NCBI GenBank assembly: GCA_018713375.1
Contig: DVOV01000106.1
Coordinates: 1 to 15,669 of the forward strand
Reading direction: 5' to 3'
Length of the DNA: 15,669 nt
From: Candidatus Scatomorpha stercorigallinarum
GTDB taxonomy: Bacteria > Bacillota_A > Clostridia > Oscillospirales > Oscillospiraceae
The notes beneath the pieces are model-generated. The model saw only the letters and a list, made by a program, of their open reading frames with translations, made no database searches and had not been told where the DNA came from. The position numbers were made by a program, and so were the translations under genes. Shown here piece after piece: positions 6,593 through 13,530 of this stretch. The number at the start of each line of letters is the position of its first letter. The first letter of the stretch is position 1.

Positions 6593-8285
6593 ATTCCGTG
6601 CTGCCGCCGCTGCCGTCCTTGCCGGCGGAGGCTTTTTCCTCCTCGTGCTGGGTGCGGAAGAACTCCTCAAAGTAGTCGCGGCGGTTCTTGTTGTCCGCAG
6701 AGGGGAGATTGGAGGCGATCTTCACCGTCTCGCGGCTCTGCACGTCCTGCACGGAGAAGAAGCCGAGGTCGGGGGAGGACTTGCTGTCCTTGGCCGCGGC
6801 GCGCCTGGGCGCGGACGGCTTCGGCGCGGCGGCGGGCTTTTTCTCCGCCGGAGCGGAGGCGCGGCGCTGCTCCGGGGCGTGGGCGGCCTGCTGGCGGGGC
6901 TCTGCGTACACGTTGTGCGCGCGGCGCTCGGCCTCCGCCTGGCGCACGGAGCGCAGGTGGCGCTTGTGCAGCGAGCGGTAGCGCACGACGAGGAATATGT
7001 ACCCGGCGGCGAAAATGACGATGAACACGAGCCCGCCGATTACCCAGGGGCTGGCGAAGGTCTCGGCCAGGCGGCCCTTCATGTACTCGGCGCGGGAGAG
7101 CTCGACGGAGGTGCTGGCCACCAGCTCGCTGCGGCCGAGCACCTGGCCGTCCAGCGTCAGCGTCAGCTCGCCGAGCACCGTGCCGGCGGAGATGGGGGCC
7201 ACCAGCGTCTCGCCGTCCCGCTCGGAGTAGACGACGACGTCCCGCTGGACGGTGGAGAGGTCCGTGTCGTCCGCCACCACGGCGGTGACGACGTTGGCCG
7301 GGCGCAGGGACACGCGGTCCACGCCCTGGCCCAGCTCCACGGGGGCCTCCGCCACCTGTTCGGCGGAGCTGACGATCTCCTGCATGCTGAAGTTGTCGAA
7401 CACCCAGTCGTAGAGCACGATGGAGTCGGAAAAGCTCCGCAGATCGACCCCGGAGCCGTCCGCGAGCTCCATGGCCGGGCAGCCGAGGACGATGGCCATC
7501 AGGCGGATGCCGTCCTTCTCCGCGGTGGAGATGAGGCAGTAGCCGGCGTCGTTGGTGTGCCCGGTCTTGACGCCGTGGGCGTATTCGTAATAATAGCCGC
7601 TGCCGTAGCCGGAATTGGGGTTGATGAGGGCGTTGGAGTTGGAGAGCGTGCGCTGCTCGCTGACGTTGGTGGCCGGCACGGTCCAGGTGACGGTGTTGCA
7701 GATGGTGGTGAAGAGGTCGTGCTGGAGCGCCTCGGCGGCGATGAGCGCGAGGTCTGCGGCCGTGGTGTAGTGGTCTTCATCGGGCAGGCCATGCGTGTTC
7801 GCAAAGTGCGTGCCGGTGCAGCCGAGCTCGGATGCGCGCTCGTTCATCAGCTCCACGAAGGCCCCGACCGAGCCGGAGACATGCTCGGCGATGATGTTGC
7901 AGGCCTCGTTGGCGGAGGAGAGCATGGCGCAGTAGAGCAGGTCGCCGAAGCTCATGGTCTCGCCGGGGACGATGCCGGCGGTGCTCCCGTCCTCCACCAT
8001 GCCCTCCATGGCGCTCTCGCTGGCCGTCACCTGGTCGTCCTGCGAGACCTCGCCGCGCTCCACGGCCTCCACGGCCAGCAGCACGGTCATCACCTTGGTG
8101 AGGGAGGCGGGATAGGCCTGCTCGTCCGCGTTCAGCGAATAATATACGCGGCCTGTCTCCGGGTCCGCGAGCAGGGCGGCGCGGGCGGATATCTCGGGGT
8201 CGTCCAGCGCGGCGGCCGAGGGGGCCAGGAAGACGGCGAACAGGCAGAATATCAGGACTATCGGCAGCAACGTGAATTTTCTCAT
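6591..8285 (-). CDS. D-alanyl-D-alanine carboxypeptidase (peptidase S11, PBP5-like) with a cytoplasmic tail
   Basis: A 564-residue protein that removes the terminal D-Ala from peptidoglycan stem peptides. Residues 1-26 form a signal peptide (ending APSAAA). The serine-type catalytic motifs are all present: SLTK (S61 nucleophile, K64), SAN (S124-N126) and KTG (K240-G242), followed by the usual C-terminal beta-rich domain (about 305-400). Instead of the amphipathic helix that ends most PBP5-like enzymes, there is a true membrane segment (about 413-435) with basic residues on its inner side (RYRSLHKRHLR), then about 128 residues that should lie in the cytoplasm. This tail has a low-complexity Ala/Pro/Lys linker and a more ordered end (DLGFFSVQDVQS, DYFEEFFRTQ). 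GGAG lies 6 nt before the ATG. The gene stands alone, convergent to its left neighbour and divergent from its right neighbour. Confidence 0.92.
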   Translation of the reverse strand: MRKFTLLPIVLIFCLFAVFLAPSAAALDDPEISARAALLADPETGRVYYSLNADEQAYPASLTKVMTVLLAVEAVERGEVSQDDQVTASESAMEGMVEDGSTAGIVPGETMSFGDLLYCAMLSSANEACNIIAEHVSGSVGAFVELMNERASELGCTGTHFANTHGLPDEDHYTTAADLALIAAEALQHDLFTTICNTVTWTVPATNVSEQRTLSNSNALINPNSGYGSGYYYEYAHGVKTGHTNDAGYCLISTAEKDGIRLMAIVLGCPAMELADGSGVDLRSFSDSIVLYDWVFDNFSMQEIVSSAEQVAEAPVELGQGVDRVSLRPANVVTAVVADDTDLSTVQRDVVVYSERDGETLVAPISAGTVLGELTLTLDGQVLGRSELVASTSVELSRAEYMKGRLAETFASPWVIGGLVFIVIFAAGYIFLVVRYRSLHKRHLRSVRQAEAERRAHNVYAEPRQQAAHAPEQRRASAPAEKKPAAAPKPSAPRRAAAKDSKSSPDLGFFSVQDVQSRETVKIASNLPSADNKNRRDYFEEFFRTQHEEEKASAGKDGSGGSTE

Positions 8286-8308
8286 ATCAATCTCCGCAAC
8301 TCTGTGTT

Positions 8309-8314
8309 ATTATA
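8309..8314 (-). promoter_or_regulatory. Likely -10 element of the carboxypeptidase gene
   Basis: On the minus strand TATAAT (complement of 8309-8314) lies 23 bp upstream of the ATG, inside a short AT-rich patch. No convincing -35 is found 16-18 bp further up, so the promoter may need an activator. Confidence 0.4.
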
Positions 8315-8325
8315 TATCTGGACGG

Positions 8326-8352
8326 CCCGCGGTGGCGTTTCGTTCCCGCGGG
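8326..8352. promoter_or_regulatory. Inverted repeat between divergent genes, possible operator
   Basis: CCCGCGG (8326-8332) and CCGCGGG (8346-8352) form an inverted repeat with a 13-bp gap, just upstream of the carboxypeptidase -10. It could be an operator for either divergent unit. In DNA this GC-rich it could also be chance. I found no clear promoter for the plus-strand operon in 8315-8440. Confidence 0.25.
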
Positions 8353-8440
8353 GGTACATTATCCAGTTGATTATACCGTCGATCCTGCCGAAAAGCAACA
8401 GCAAAGTTTGGCTCAGGCCGCGCAAAGGGGGGCGTAAGCG

Positions 8441-8812
8441 GTGAAAAGACGGTGGCTGATGCCGGCGCTGTGCCTGCTCTGCGCGGCGCTGTTCGCCGCC
8501 GGCTGCCTGCATGTGCGGCAGCGGGAGGCCGCGGCGCCGCCGGGCGTCAGCACGGAAAACAGCCGCGCCGGCTATACGCAGCAGCTGATGGAGCGCGAGA
8601 CCGCGGCGGGGAAGATCGACATCAACAGCGCCTCGGCGGAGACGCTGATGCTGCTGCCCGGCATCGGCGAGGTGCGCGCCGCGGCCATCATCGCCTATCG
8701 TGAAGCGCACGGCGGCTTCGGCAGCGTGAGCGAGCTGCTGGAGATCGAGGGCATCGGCCCGCGCATCCTCGCCGGCTTCAAGGACTATGTCACTGTGGAG
8801 GATATGCCATGA
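8441..8812 (+). CDS. ComEA-like helix-hairpin-helix lipoprotein
   Basis: A 123-residue protein starting at GTG, supported by AAAGGGGGG (8424-8432) 8 nt upstream. MKRRW and a hydrophobic stretch lead to FAAGC, where C22 is a possible lipidation site; the residue three before the cysteine is Ala rather than the usual Leu, so a plain membrane anchor is possible. After a linker, residues 58-120 form a paired helix-hairpin-helix like ComEA: KIDINSASAETL, LPGIGEVRAAAI, FGSVSELLEIEGIGP. Such domains bind double-stranded DNA without sequence preference, and ComEA receives DNA during uptake in competent bacteria. The gene is not next to comEC or other uptake genes; it overlaps the response regulator by 4 bp (ATGA). 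The fold is clear, while a DNA-uptake role in this setting is uncertain. Confidence 0.85.
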   Translation: MKRRWLMPALCLLCAALFAAGCLHVRQREAAAPPGVSTENSRAGYTQQLMERETAAGKIDINSASAETLMLLPGIGEVRAAAIIAYREAHGGFGSVSELLEIEGIGPRILAGFKDYVTVEDMP

Positions 8813-9495
8813 AGATACTCGTCGTGGACGACGAAAAACTGCTCGTCAAGGGCATCAAATTCAACCTTGAGAACGAGGGCTACCAGGTGGAGTGCTGCTA
8901 CGACGGCGAGACCGCCGTGCAGCTCGCGCGCACGGGCGGCTACGGGCTCATCATCCTCGACCTGATGATGCCGGGCCTGGACGGGCTGGAGGCCTGCCAG
9001 CAGATACGCGGCTTTTCCACCGTGCCCATCATCATGCTCACCGCCCGCAGCGAGGATTCCGACAAGCTGCTGGGCTTCGAGTCCGGCGCGGACGACTATA
9101 TCACCAAGCCCTTCAACATCCTCGAGCTGAAAGCGCGCATCCGCGCGCTGCTGCGGCGGGCCTCGATGCCCGCGGCGGGCGCTTCGGGGCCGGAGGCCGT
9201 GCTGCGCCGCGCGCACCTGGAGCTCGACCCCGTCAAGCGCAGCGTCAAGCGCGAGGGGCAGAGTGTGGAGCTGACGGCCAAGGAATTCGACCTTCTCGAG
9301 CTCTTCATGCGCAACCCCGGGCGCGTCTACAGCCGTGACAACCTGCTCGACCTCATCTGGGGCTACGACTACCAGGGCGACGCGCGCACGGTGGACGTGC
9401 ACGTCCGCCGCCTGCGCGAGAAGGTGGAGCGCAACAGCGCCTCGCCGGAGCTCATCATCACCAAGTGGGGGGTAGGCTACTACTTTGCGGAATAG
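8809..9495 (+). CDS. OmpR/PhoB-family response regulator
   Basis: A 228-residue, full-length regulator. The receiver domain (1-120) has the acidic pair D7-D8, the phosphoacceptor D51 (ILDLMMPG), T78 and K100 (ITKPF). The DNA-binding winged helix (about 128-228) shows the family pattern LTAKEFDLLELFMRNPGRV, LLDLIWGYD, TVDVHVRRLREKVE, and ends with WGVGYYF. Phosphorylation by the kinase encoded next should control promoter binding. It starts inside the end of the ComEA-like gene and overlaps the kinase gene by 11 bp, so all are co-translated. The closest general relatives are PhoP/WalR/MtrA-type regulators; the target genes cannot be inferred here. Confidence 0.95.
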   Translation: MKILVVDDEKLLVKGIKFNLENEGYQVECCYDGETAVQLARTGGYGLIILDLMMPGLDGLEACQQIRGFSTVPIIMLTARSEDSDKLLGFESGADDYITKPFNILELKARIRALLRRASMPAAGASGPEAVLRRAHLELDPVKRSVKREGQSVELTAKEFDLLELFMRNPGRVYSRDNLLDLIWGYDYQGDARTVDVHVRRLREKVERNSASPELIITKWGVGYYFAE

Positions 9496-10936
9496 CGCCG
9501 GCAGCGAAAAAAAGCGCAGAAGGCTCACCCAGCGCGTACAGTTCAAGTTCATGCTGGCCTTCTTCACGCTCATAGCGGCGCTGCTGGCGGTGATGGACAC
9601 CTATCCCATCATCGCCTCCCGCGACCTGGTGTTTTCGGAAAAGCGCAGCAGCCTGACGGGCCAGACGGCGGTCATCGCCTCCTCGCTGTCCTCGCTGGAC
9701 ACCCTCACGGGCGACAGCGTGGGCCAGGTGATGGCCCTGCTGGACGTCTCCGGGCTGGAGCGCATCCTGGTCACGGACGAGAACGCGCGCACGGTGTACG
9801 ACAGCGCCTCGCCCTCCGCGGTGGGGCAGTACGCCCTGCTCTCGGAGATCGCGCTCGCGCTCGGCGGCAGGAGCGTGTTCTGGTCGCGCTTTGGGGACGG
9901 GGCCTTCACCTCCCGCGCCGCCCTGCCCGTCTATTCCGGCGCGGGGCTCTCCGGCGCGGTGTACATCTGCGAGCAGGACACGGCGCAGGCGGAGCTCATC
10001 CTCTCCGTCCAGAGCCGGCTGTGGATGATATCCCTCGTCTGCCTGATGGCGGCGATGGCCCTCACCGTGGTGTTCTCCCGCGCGCTGACATCGCGCATAA
10101 CGCGCCTGGCGGAGGCCATGCGCGTGGTGCGCGGCGGCGACTACGCCCACCGCATCAAGCCGGAGGGCAACGACGAGCTGACCGAGCTCTCCGAGGAGTT
10201 CAACGACCTCACGGAGCGGCTGCAAACGACGGAGGCCGAGCGCCGGAGATTCGTCTCCGACGCCTCGCACGAGCTGAAAACGCCGCTGGCGGCCATCCGC
10301 CTGCTGGCGGACAGCATCACCCAGAGCGAGGGCATGGACGCCGCCACCGTGCGCGAATTCGTCTCCGACATCGCCTCCGAGGCCGAGCGGCTGCAGCGCA
10401 CGTCGGAAAAGCTGCTCGACCTCTCCCGCCGGGACGCCGGCGCGCCGCGGGAGCTCACGCGCGTGGACCTGGGCGAGGCGGCGGCGGCCACGGCGCGGCT
10501 GCTCGCGCCGCTGGCGGGGGACATGTCCGTCGCCGTCAGCTGCGCGGCGGGGGAGGGCTGCTTCGTCCTCGCCTCGGAGGACGAGCTCTACCGCATCGTT
10601 TTCAACCTGGCGGAGAACGCCGTCAAATACAACGTCGAGGGCGGCTCGGTGTCGCTGGATGTCGAGCGCCGCGGCGCGCGGGTGCTGCTCACCGTTGAGG
10701 ACACGGGCATCGGCATCCCGGCGGAGGACCTGCCGCACATTTTCGAGCGCTTTTACCGCGTGGACAAGGCGCGCTCGCGCGAAAAGGGCGGCAGCGGCCT
10801 GGGCCTTTCGATCGTCCACGACGCCGTGGTCGCCCTTGGCGGGGAGATCGACGTGGCCGCAAGGCCGGAGCGCGGTACGCGCTTCACGGTTTCGTTCCCG
10901 GCCGCGCCGGAGGAGGAAGGAGGCGGCAGCGTATGA
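9485..10936 (+). CDS. Membrane sensor histidine kinase (HAMP, HisKA, HATPase)
   Basis: A 483-residue kinase partnered with the preceding regulator. A basic N-terminus leads to a first membrane segment (about 21-43), an extracellular sensing domain (about 44-176), a second membrane segment (about 179-197) and a HAMP linker (to about 250). The phosphorylated histidine is H262 in SHELKTPLAA. The ATP-binding domain has the N box (N374, N378), DTGIGI (D406), the F box (FERFYR, 420-425) and GGSGLGLS. The start is TTG at 9485, the only one giving the basic stretch before the first membrane helix; GGGGGG lies 12 nt upstream, an imperfect spacing. The next in-frame ATG (9551) would cut into the first membrane helix. 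The layout is that of PhoR/MtrB-like kinases; the signal is unknown. Confidence 0.94.
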   Translation: MRNSAGSEKKRRRLTQRVQFKFMLAFFTLIAALLAVMDTYPIIASRDLVFSEKRSSLTGQTAVIASSLSSLDTLTGDSVGQVMALLDVSGLERILVTDENARTVYDSASPSAVGQYALLSEIALALGGRSVFWSRFGDGAFTSRAALPVYSGAGLSGAVYICEQDTAQAELILSVQSRLWMISLVCLMAAMALTVVFSRALTSRITRLAEAMRVVRGGDYAHRIKPEGNDELTELSEEFNDLTERLQTTEAERRRFVSDASHELKTPLAAIRLLADSITQSEGMDAATVREFVSDIASEAERLQRTSEKLLDLSRRDAGAPRELTRVDLGEAAAATARLLAPLAGDMSVAVSCAAGEGCFVLASEDELYRIVFNLAENAVKYNVEGGSVSLDVERRGARVLLTVEDTGIGIPAEDLPHIFERFYRVDKARSREKGGSGLGLSIVHDAVVALGGEIDVAARPERGTRFTVSFPAAPEEEGGGSV

Positions 10937-11415
10937 AAAAGGCGCTCGCGCTCATCCTCGCCCTCGCGCTCGCCCTCTGCGCCGGCTGCGGCGCGGAGGC
11001 GGACGAATACGCCGTCTGGCGCGCGGTGGACGAGGGCTACCGCAGCGGCGGCGCGCTGCTGCGGCCGGAGGCGCTGTCCGTCGCCTCGCAGGAGCCGCAG
11101 GCCGTCATCTCCGCGCTGGTGGGGGCGCTGAATTCCCCGGCGGCGGACGCGGAGCTGCAGGCGCTGCCATACGACGCGCGCATCCTCTCCTGGCGGCTGG
11201 AGGGCTCGCTGCTGACGCTGCAGGCCGACGAGGGCTACGCCGCGCTCGCGGGCGTGGAAAAGACGCTCTGCGACGGCTGCCTGGCGCTCACGCTCTGCTC
11301 CGTGGAGGGGGTTGATGCCGTGGCCGTGGACTCGCTCGGCCGTACGGTGACCGGCGCCCTCTCGGCGGACGATATAATGCTTTACGACGCCGCCTCCAGC
11401 GGCGGCACGCAATAA
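10933..11415 (+). CDS. GerMN-domain lipoprotein
   Basis: A 160-residue protein overlapping the kinase gene by 4 bp (ATGA), with AGGAGG sites just upstream. A lipoprotein signal peptide ends in LCAGC, with C19 as the likely lipidated residue. The remainder resembles a GerMN domain: PQAVISALVGALNSP, then LPYDARILSW, then LTLQADEGYAAL and a conserved-looking CLALTLCSVEGVDAV. GerMN domains occur in the spore germination protein GerM and in LpqB, the lipoprotein encoded with the MtrA/MtrB two-component system of Actinobacteria. The position right after a response regulator and kinase matches that arrangement, so this protein may modulate the kinase from outside the membrane. The domain call rests on pattern similarity alone. 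Confidence 0.7.
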   Translation: MKKALALILALALALCAGCGAEADEYAVWRAVDEGYRSGGALLRPEALSVASQEPQAVISALVGALNSPAADAELQALPYDARILSWRLEGSLLTLQADEGYAALAGVEKTLCDGCLALTLCSVEGVDAVAVDSLGRTVTGALSADDIMLYDAASSGGTQ

Positions 11416-11442
11416 AGAAGACAGCTATGGAGGTAAACAAAA

Positions 11443-12516
11443 ATGGCAAACCTTGAGAGAGTACAGTCCGCGGTGAAGGAAGCCGGGCTCGACGCCCTGC
11501 TGCTGATGGACGACAAGAACATCTACTACGCCACGGATTTCATGCCGCAGGACAGCGCGGCGCTGATCACGCCGGACAAAGCCTTCGTCGTCACCGACTC
11601 GCGCTATATCGAGGCGGCGGAGAAGGAGTGCGCCGAGGGCGTGGATTGCATCCTCACCACGCGCGAAAAGCCCCTGGCCGCCACGCTCGCGGAGCTCACG
11701 GGCAAGCTGGGCGTGCGCTCTCTGGGCGCGGAGGAGGAGTACCTCACCCACGGGCTCTACCTGCGCCTGGAGGAGCGGCTGGGCCTCGCCTTCCGGCCCT
11801 CCCAGGCCATCGTGACCGCCCTCCGCCAGCGCAAGACCGCCGCGGAGCTGGAGAGCCTCATCGCCGCCCAGCGCATCGCCGAAAAGGCCCTTGAGGAGGT
11901 GCTGCCGCTCATCCGCCCGGGCGTCAGCGAGCGCGAGATCGCCGCCGAGATCACCTACCGCATGCTGCGCCACGGCGGCGAGGGCAATTCCTTCGACCCC
12001 ATCGTGGTCGCCGGCGCGAAGGGCAGCATGCCCCACGGCGTGCCCGGCGACGAGCTCATATGCGAGGGCGACTTCGTCACCATGGACTTCGGCTGCATCA
12101 AGAACGGCTACTGCTCGGACATGACGCGCACCGTGGCCGTGGGCAGCGCGACGGACGAGATGAAGAACGTCTACGACACCGTGCTGCGCGCGCAGCTGGC
12201 CGGCATCGCCGCCGCCAGGCCCGGCGTCCCCGGCGCGGACATCCACAAGGCCGCCGCGGACGTCATCGCCGCCGCCGGCTACGGAGCGTACTTCGGCCAC
12301 GGCTTCGGCCACGGCGTGGGCCTTTACATCCACGAAGCCCCCAACGCCGCGCCTTCCAACACGCAGCCCATGCCGGAGGGCGCCGTCATCTCCGCCGAGC
12401 CGGGCATCTACCTGCCGGGCCGCTTCGGCGTCCGCATCGAGGACGTGCTCTACCTCACCGGTGAGGGCAACGTGGACATCACCAAAGCGCCCAAGGAGCT
12501 CATCATCCTCGGCTGA
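11443..12516 (+). CDS. M24-family aminopeptidase (Xaa-Pro peptidase type)
   Basis: A 357-residue cytoplasmic metallopeptidase, the usual length for short Xaa-Pro aminopeptidases of Bacillota. Residues 1-125 form the creatinase-like N-terminal domain (LDALLLMDDKNIYYATDF, VVTDSRY). Residues about 130-357 form the pita-bread catalytic domain with all five metal ligands: D215 (MDFG), D226 (SDMTRT), H290 (GHGFGHGVG), E319 (SAEPGIY) and E333 (RIED), plus H198 in SMPHG. It should release the residue in front of proline from peptides. GGAGG (11429-11433) is placed 9 nt before the ATG. It follows the GerMN gene after 27 bp with no terminator, so it may share that operon. In many Clostridia the elongation factor P gene follows this enzyme; here it does not. 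Confidence 0.92.
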   Translation: MANLERVQSAVKEAGLDALLLMDDKNIYYATDFMPQDSAALITPDKAFVVTDSRYIEAAEKECAEGVDCILTTREKPLAATLAELTGKLGVRSLGAEEEYLTHGLYLRLEERLGLAFRPSQAIVTALRQRKTAAELESLIAAQRIAEKALEEVLPLIRPGVSEREIAAEITYRMLRHGGEGNSFDPIVVAGAKGSMPHGVPGDELICEGDFVTMDFGCIKNGYCSDMTRTVAVGSATDEMKNVYDTVLRAQLAGIAAARPGVPGADIHKAAADVIAAAGYGAYFGHGFGHGVGLYIHEAPNAAPSNTQPMPEGAVISAEPGIYLPGRFGVRIEDVLYLTGEGNVDITKAPKELIILG

Positions 12517-12523
12517 TAGGCGC

Positions 12524-12551
12524 TTGACATACCGCAAAAGCGTGATAGAAT
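12524..12551 (+). promoter_or_regulatory. Promoter of the MoxR / VWA operon
   Basis: A perfect -35 TTGACA (12524-12529), a 16-bp spacer and TAGAAT (12546-12551) with a TGA extended -10. It starts 8 bp after the stop codon of the aminopeptidase gene, so the two downstream genes have their own sigma-A promoter. The 5' leader is about 57 nt. Confidence 0.75.
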
Positions 12552-12562
12552 ATTGACGGCTT

Positions 12563-12586
12563 TCGATTTAACAGGCGTTTAATCGA
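12563..12586. promoter_or_regulatory. Inverted repeat in the MoxR leader, possible operator
   Basis: TCGATT (12563-12568) and AATCGA (12581-12586) form an inverted repeat with a 12-bp gap, just downstream of the -10. The AT-rich content differs from the surroundings. It may be a repressor site or a weak leader hairpin. Confidence 0.3.
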
Positions 12587-12614
12587 CAAAATCAACGACC
12601 GGGAGGCAGCCCAT

Positions 12615-13529
12615 ATGTTAGACCTGCTCAAGCGCGAGGGCGTGGACGGCGCCATCATTTCCGCCATTGAAGAATTCCGCAGCGAGCACCCCGTGGCCGC
12701 GGAGGCCGGCCGCCGCGTGACGGAGCGGCCCCGGTTCGAGTATTACGGCCGGGAGATCTGGGAACAGGCGGCCACCGCCCTGCTCTGCGGGGAGAACCTG
12801 CTGCTCGTGGGCCCCAAGGCCACGGGCAAGAACGTCCTGGCCGAGAACCTGGCCGCGGCCTTCGGCCGCCCCAGCTGGGACGTGAGCTTCTACATAAATA
12901 CGGACGCCGCCTCCCTCATCGGCACGGACACCTTCACCGGCGGGGAAGTCAGCTTCCGCCAGGGGCCCATCACCAAGTGCGCCCTGCTGGGCGGCTTCGG
13001 CATCCTGGACGAGATCAACATGGCCAAGAACGAGTCCCTGGCCGTGCTGCACGCCACGCTGGACTTCCGCCGCGTGATCGACGTGCCCGGCTACGACCGC
13101 ATCGAGATGGACGGCGCCACGCGCTTCATCGCCACCATGAACTACGGCTACGCCGGCACGCGCGAGCTGAACGAGGCCCTCGTCAGCCGCTTTTCCGTCA
13201 TCGAGATGCCGCCCATTTCCCCGGAAAACCTGAAAAAGCTGCTCAAGCGCGAGCACCCCGCGCTGAAGGATAGCTGGGCCGAGCAGTTCGCGGGCCTCTT
13301 CCAGGACCTGCGGAAAAAGTGCGACAGCGCGGAGATCAGCACGAAAGCGCTCGACCTGCGCGGACTGATGAGCGCCGTGGGGCTGATGGACCGCGGGCTG
13401 AAGGCCGTGGACGCCCTGCGCATGGGCATCGTCAACAAGGCCTTCGACCCCTTCGAGCGCAAGCTGGTGGAGGACGTGATCACCGCGCGCATCCCCGCCG
13501 ACCTCGGCCGCGGCGGGCTCTTTGACTGA
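12615..13529 (+). CDS. MoxR-type AAA+ ATPase (NorQ/CbbQ-like)
   Basis: A 304-residue AAA+ ATPase. The N-terminal helical region (1-55) precedes the ATP-binding domain: Walker A GPKATGKN (66-73, K72), Walker B ILDEIN (130-135, D132 and E133), sensor 1 ATMN (N176) and the arginine finger region EALVSRF (R192). The C-terminal lid (about 205-304) has the STKALDLRGLM helix. Spacing and motifs fit the MoxR branch, whose members act with a VWA-domain partner to remodel and activate a client, often a metalloenzyme (nitric oxide reductase, Rubisco, methanol dehydrogenase). The VWA partner is encoded next. GGGAGG (12601-12606) sits 8 nt before the ATG. The client cannot be identified from this window. 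Confidence 0.9.
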   Translation: MLDLLKREGVDGAIISAIEEFRSEHPVAAEAGRRVTERPRFEYYGREIWEQAATALLCGENLLLVGPKATGKNVLAENLAAAFGRPSWDVSFYINTDAASLIGTDTFTGGEVSFRQGPITKCALLGGFGILDEINMAKNESLAVLHATLDFRRVIDVPGYDRIEMDGATRFIATMNYGYAGTRELNEALVSRFSVIEMPPISPENLKKLLKREHPALKDSWAEQFAGLFQDLRKKCDSAEISTKALDLRGLMSAVGLMDRGLKAVDALRMGIVNKAFDPFERKLVEDVITARIPADLGRGGLFD

Positions 13530-13530
13530 T

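Noticed and set aside
6645..8444. Long plus-strand open frame (599 codons) opposite the carboxypeptidase gene
   Set aside because: It is antisense to a protein with SxxK, SxN and KTG motifs. The translation is Gly/Ala/Val/His-rich with no recognisable domain.
11373..11378. A perfect TATAAT inside the end of the GerMN gene, possible promoter for the aminopeptidase
   Set aside because: No -35-like hexamer lies 16-18 bp upstream and there is no extended -10. The bases are explained by the codons GAT ATA ATG of the GerMN protein.
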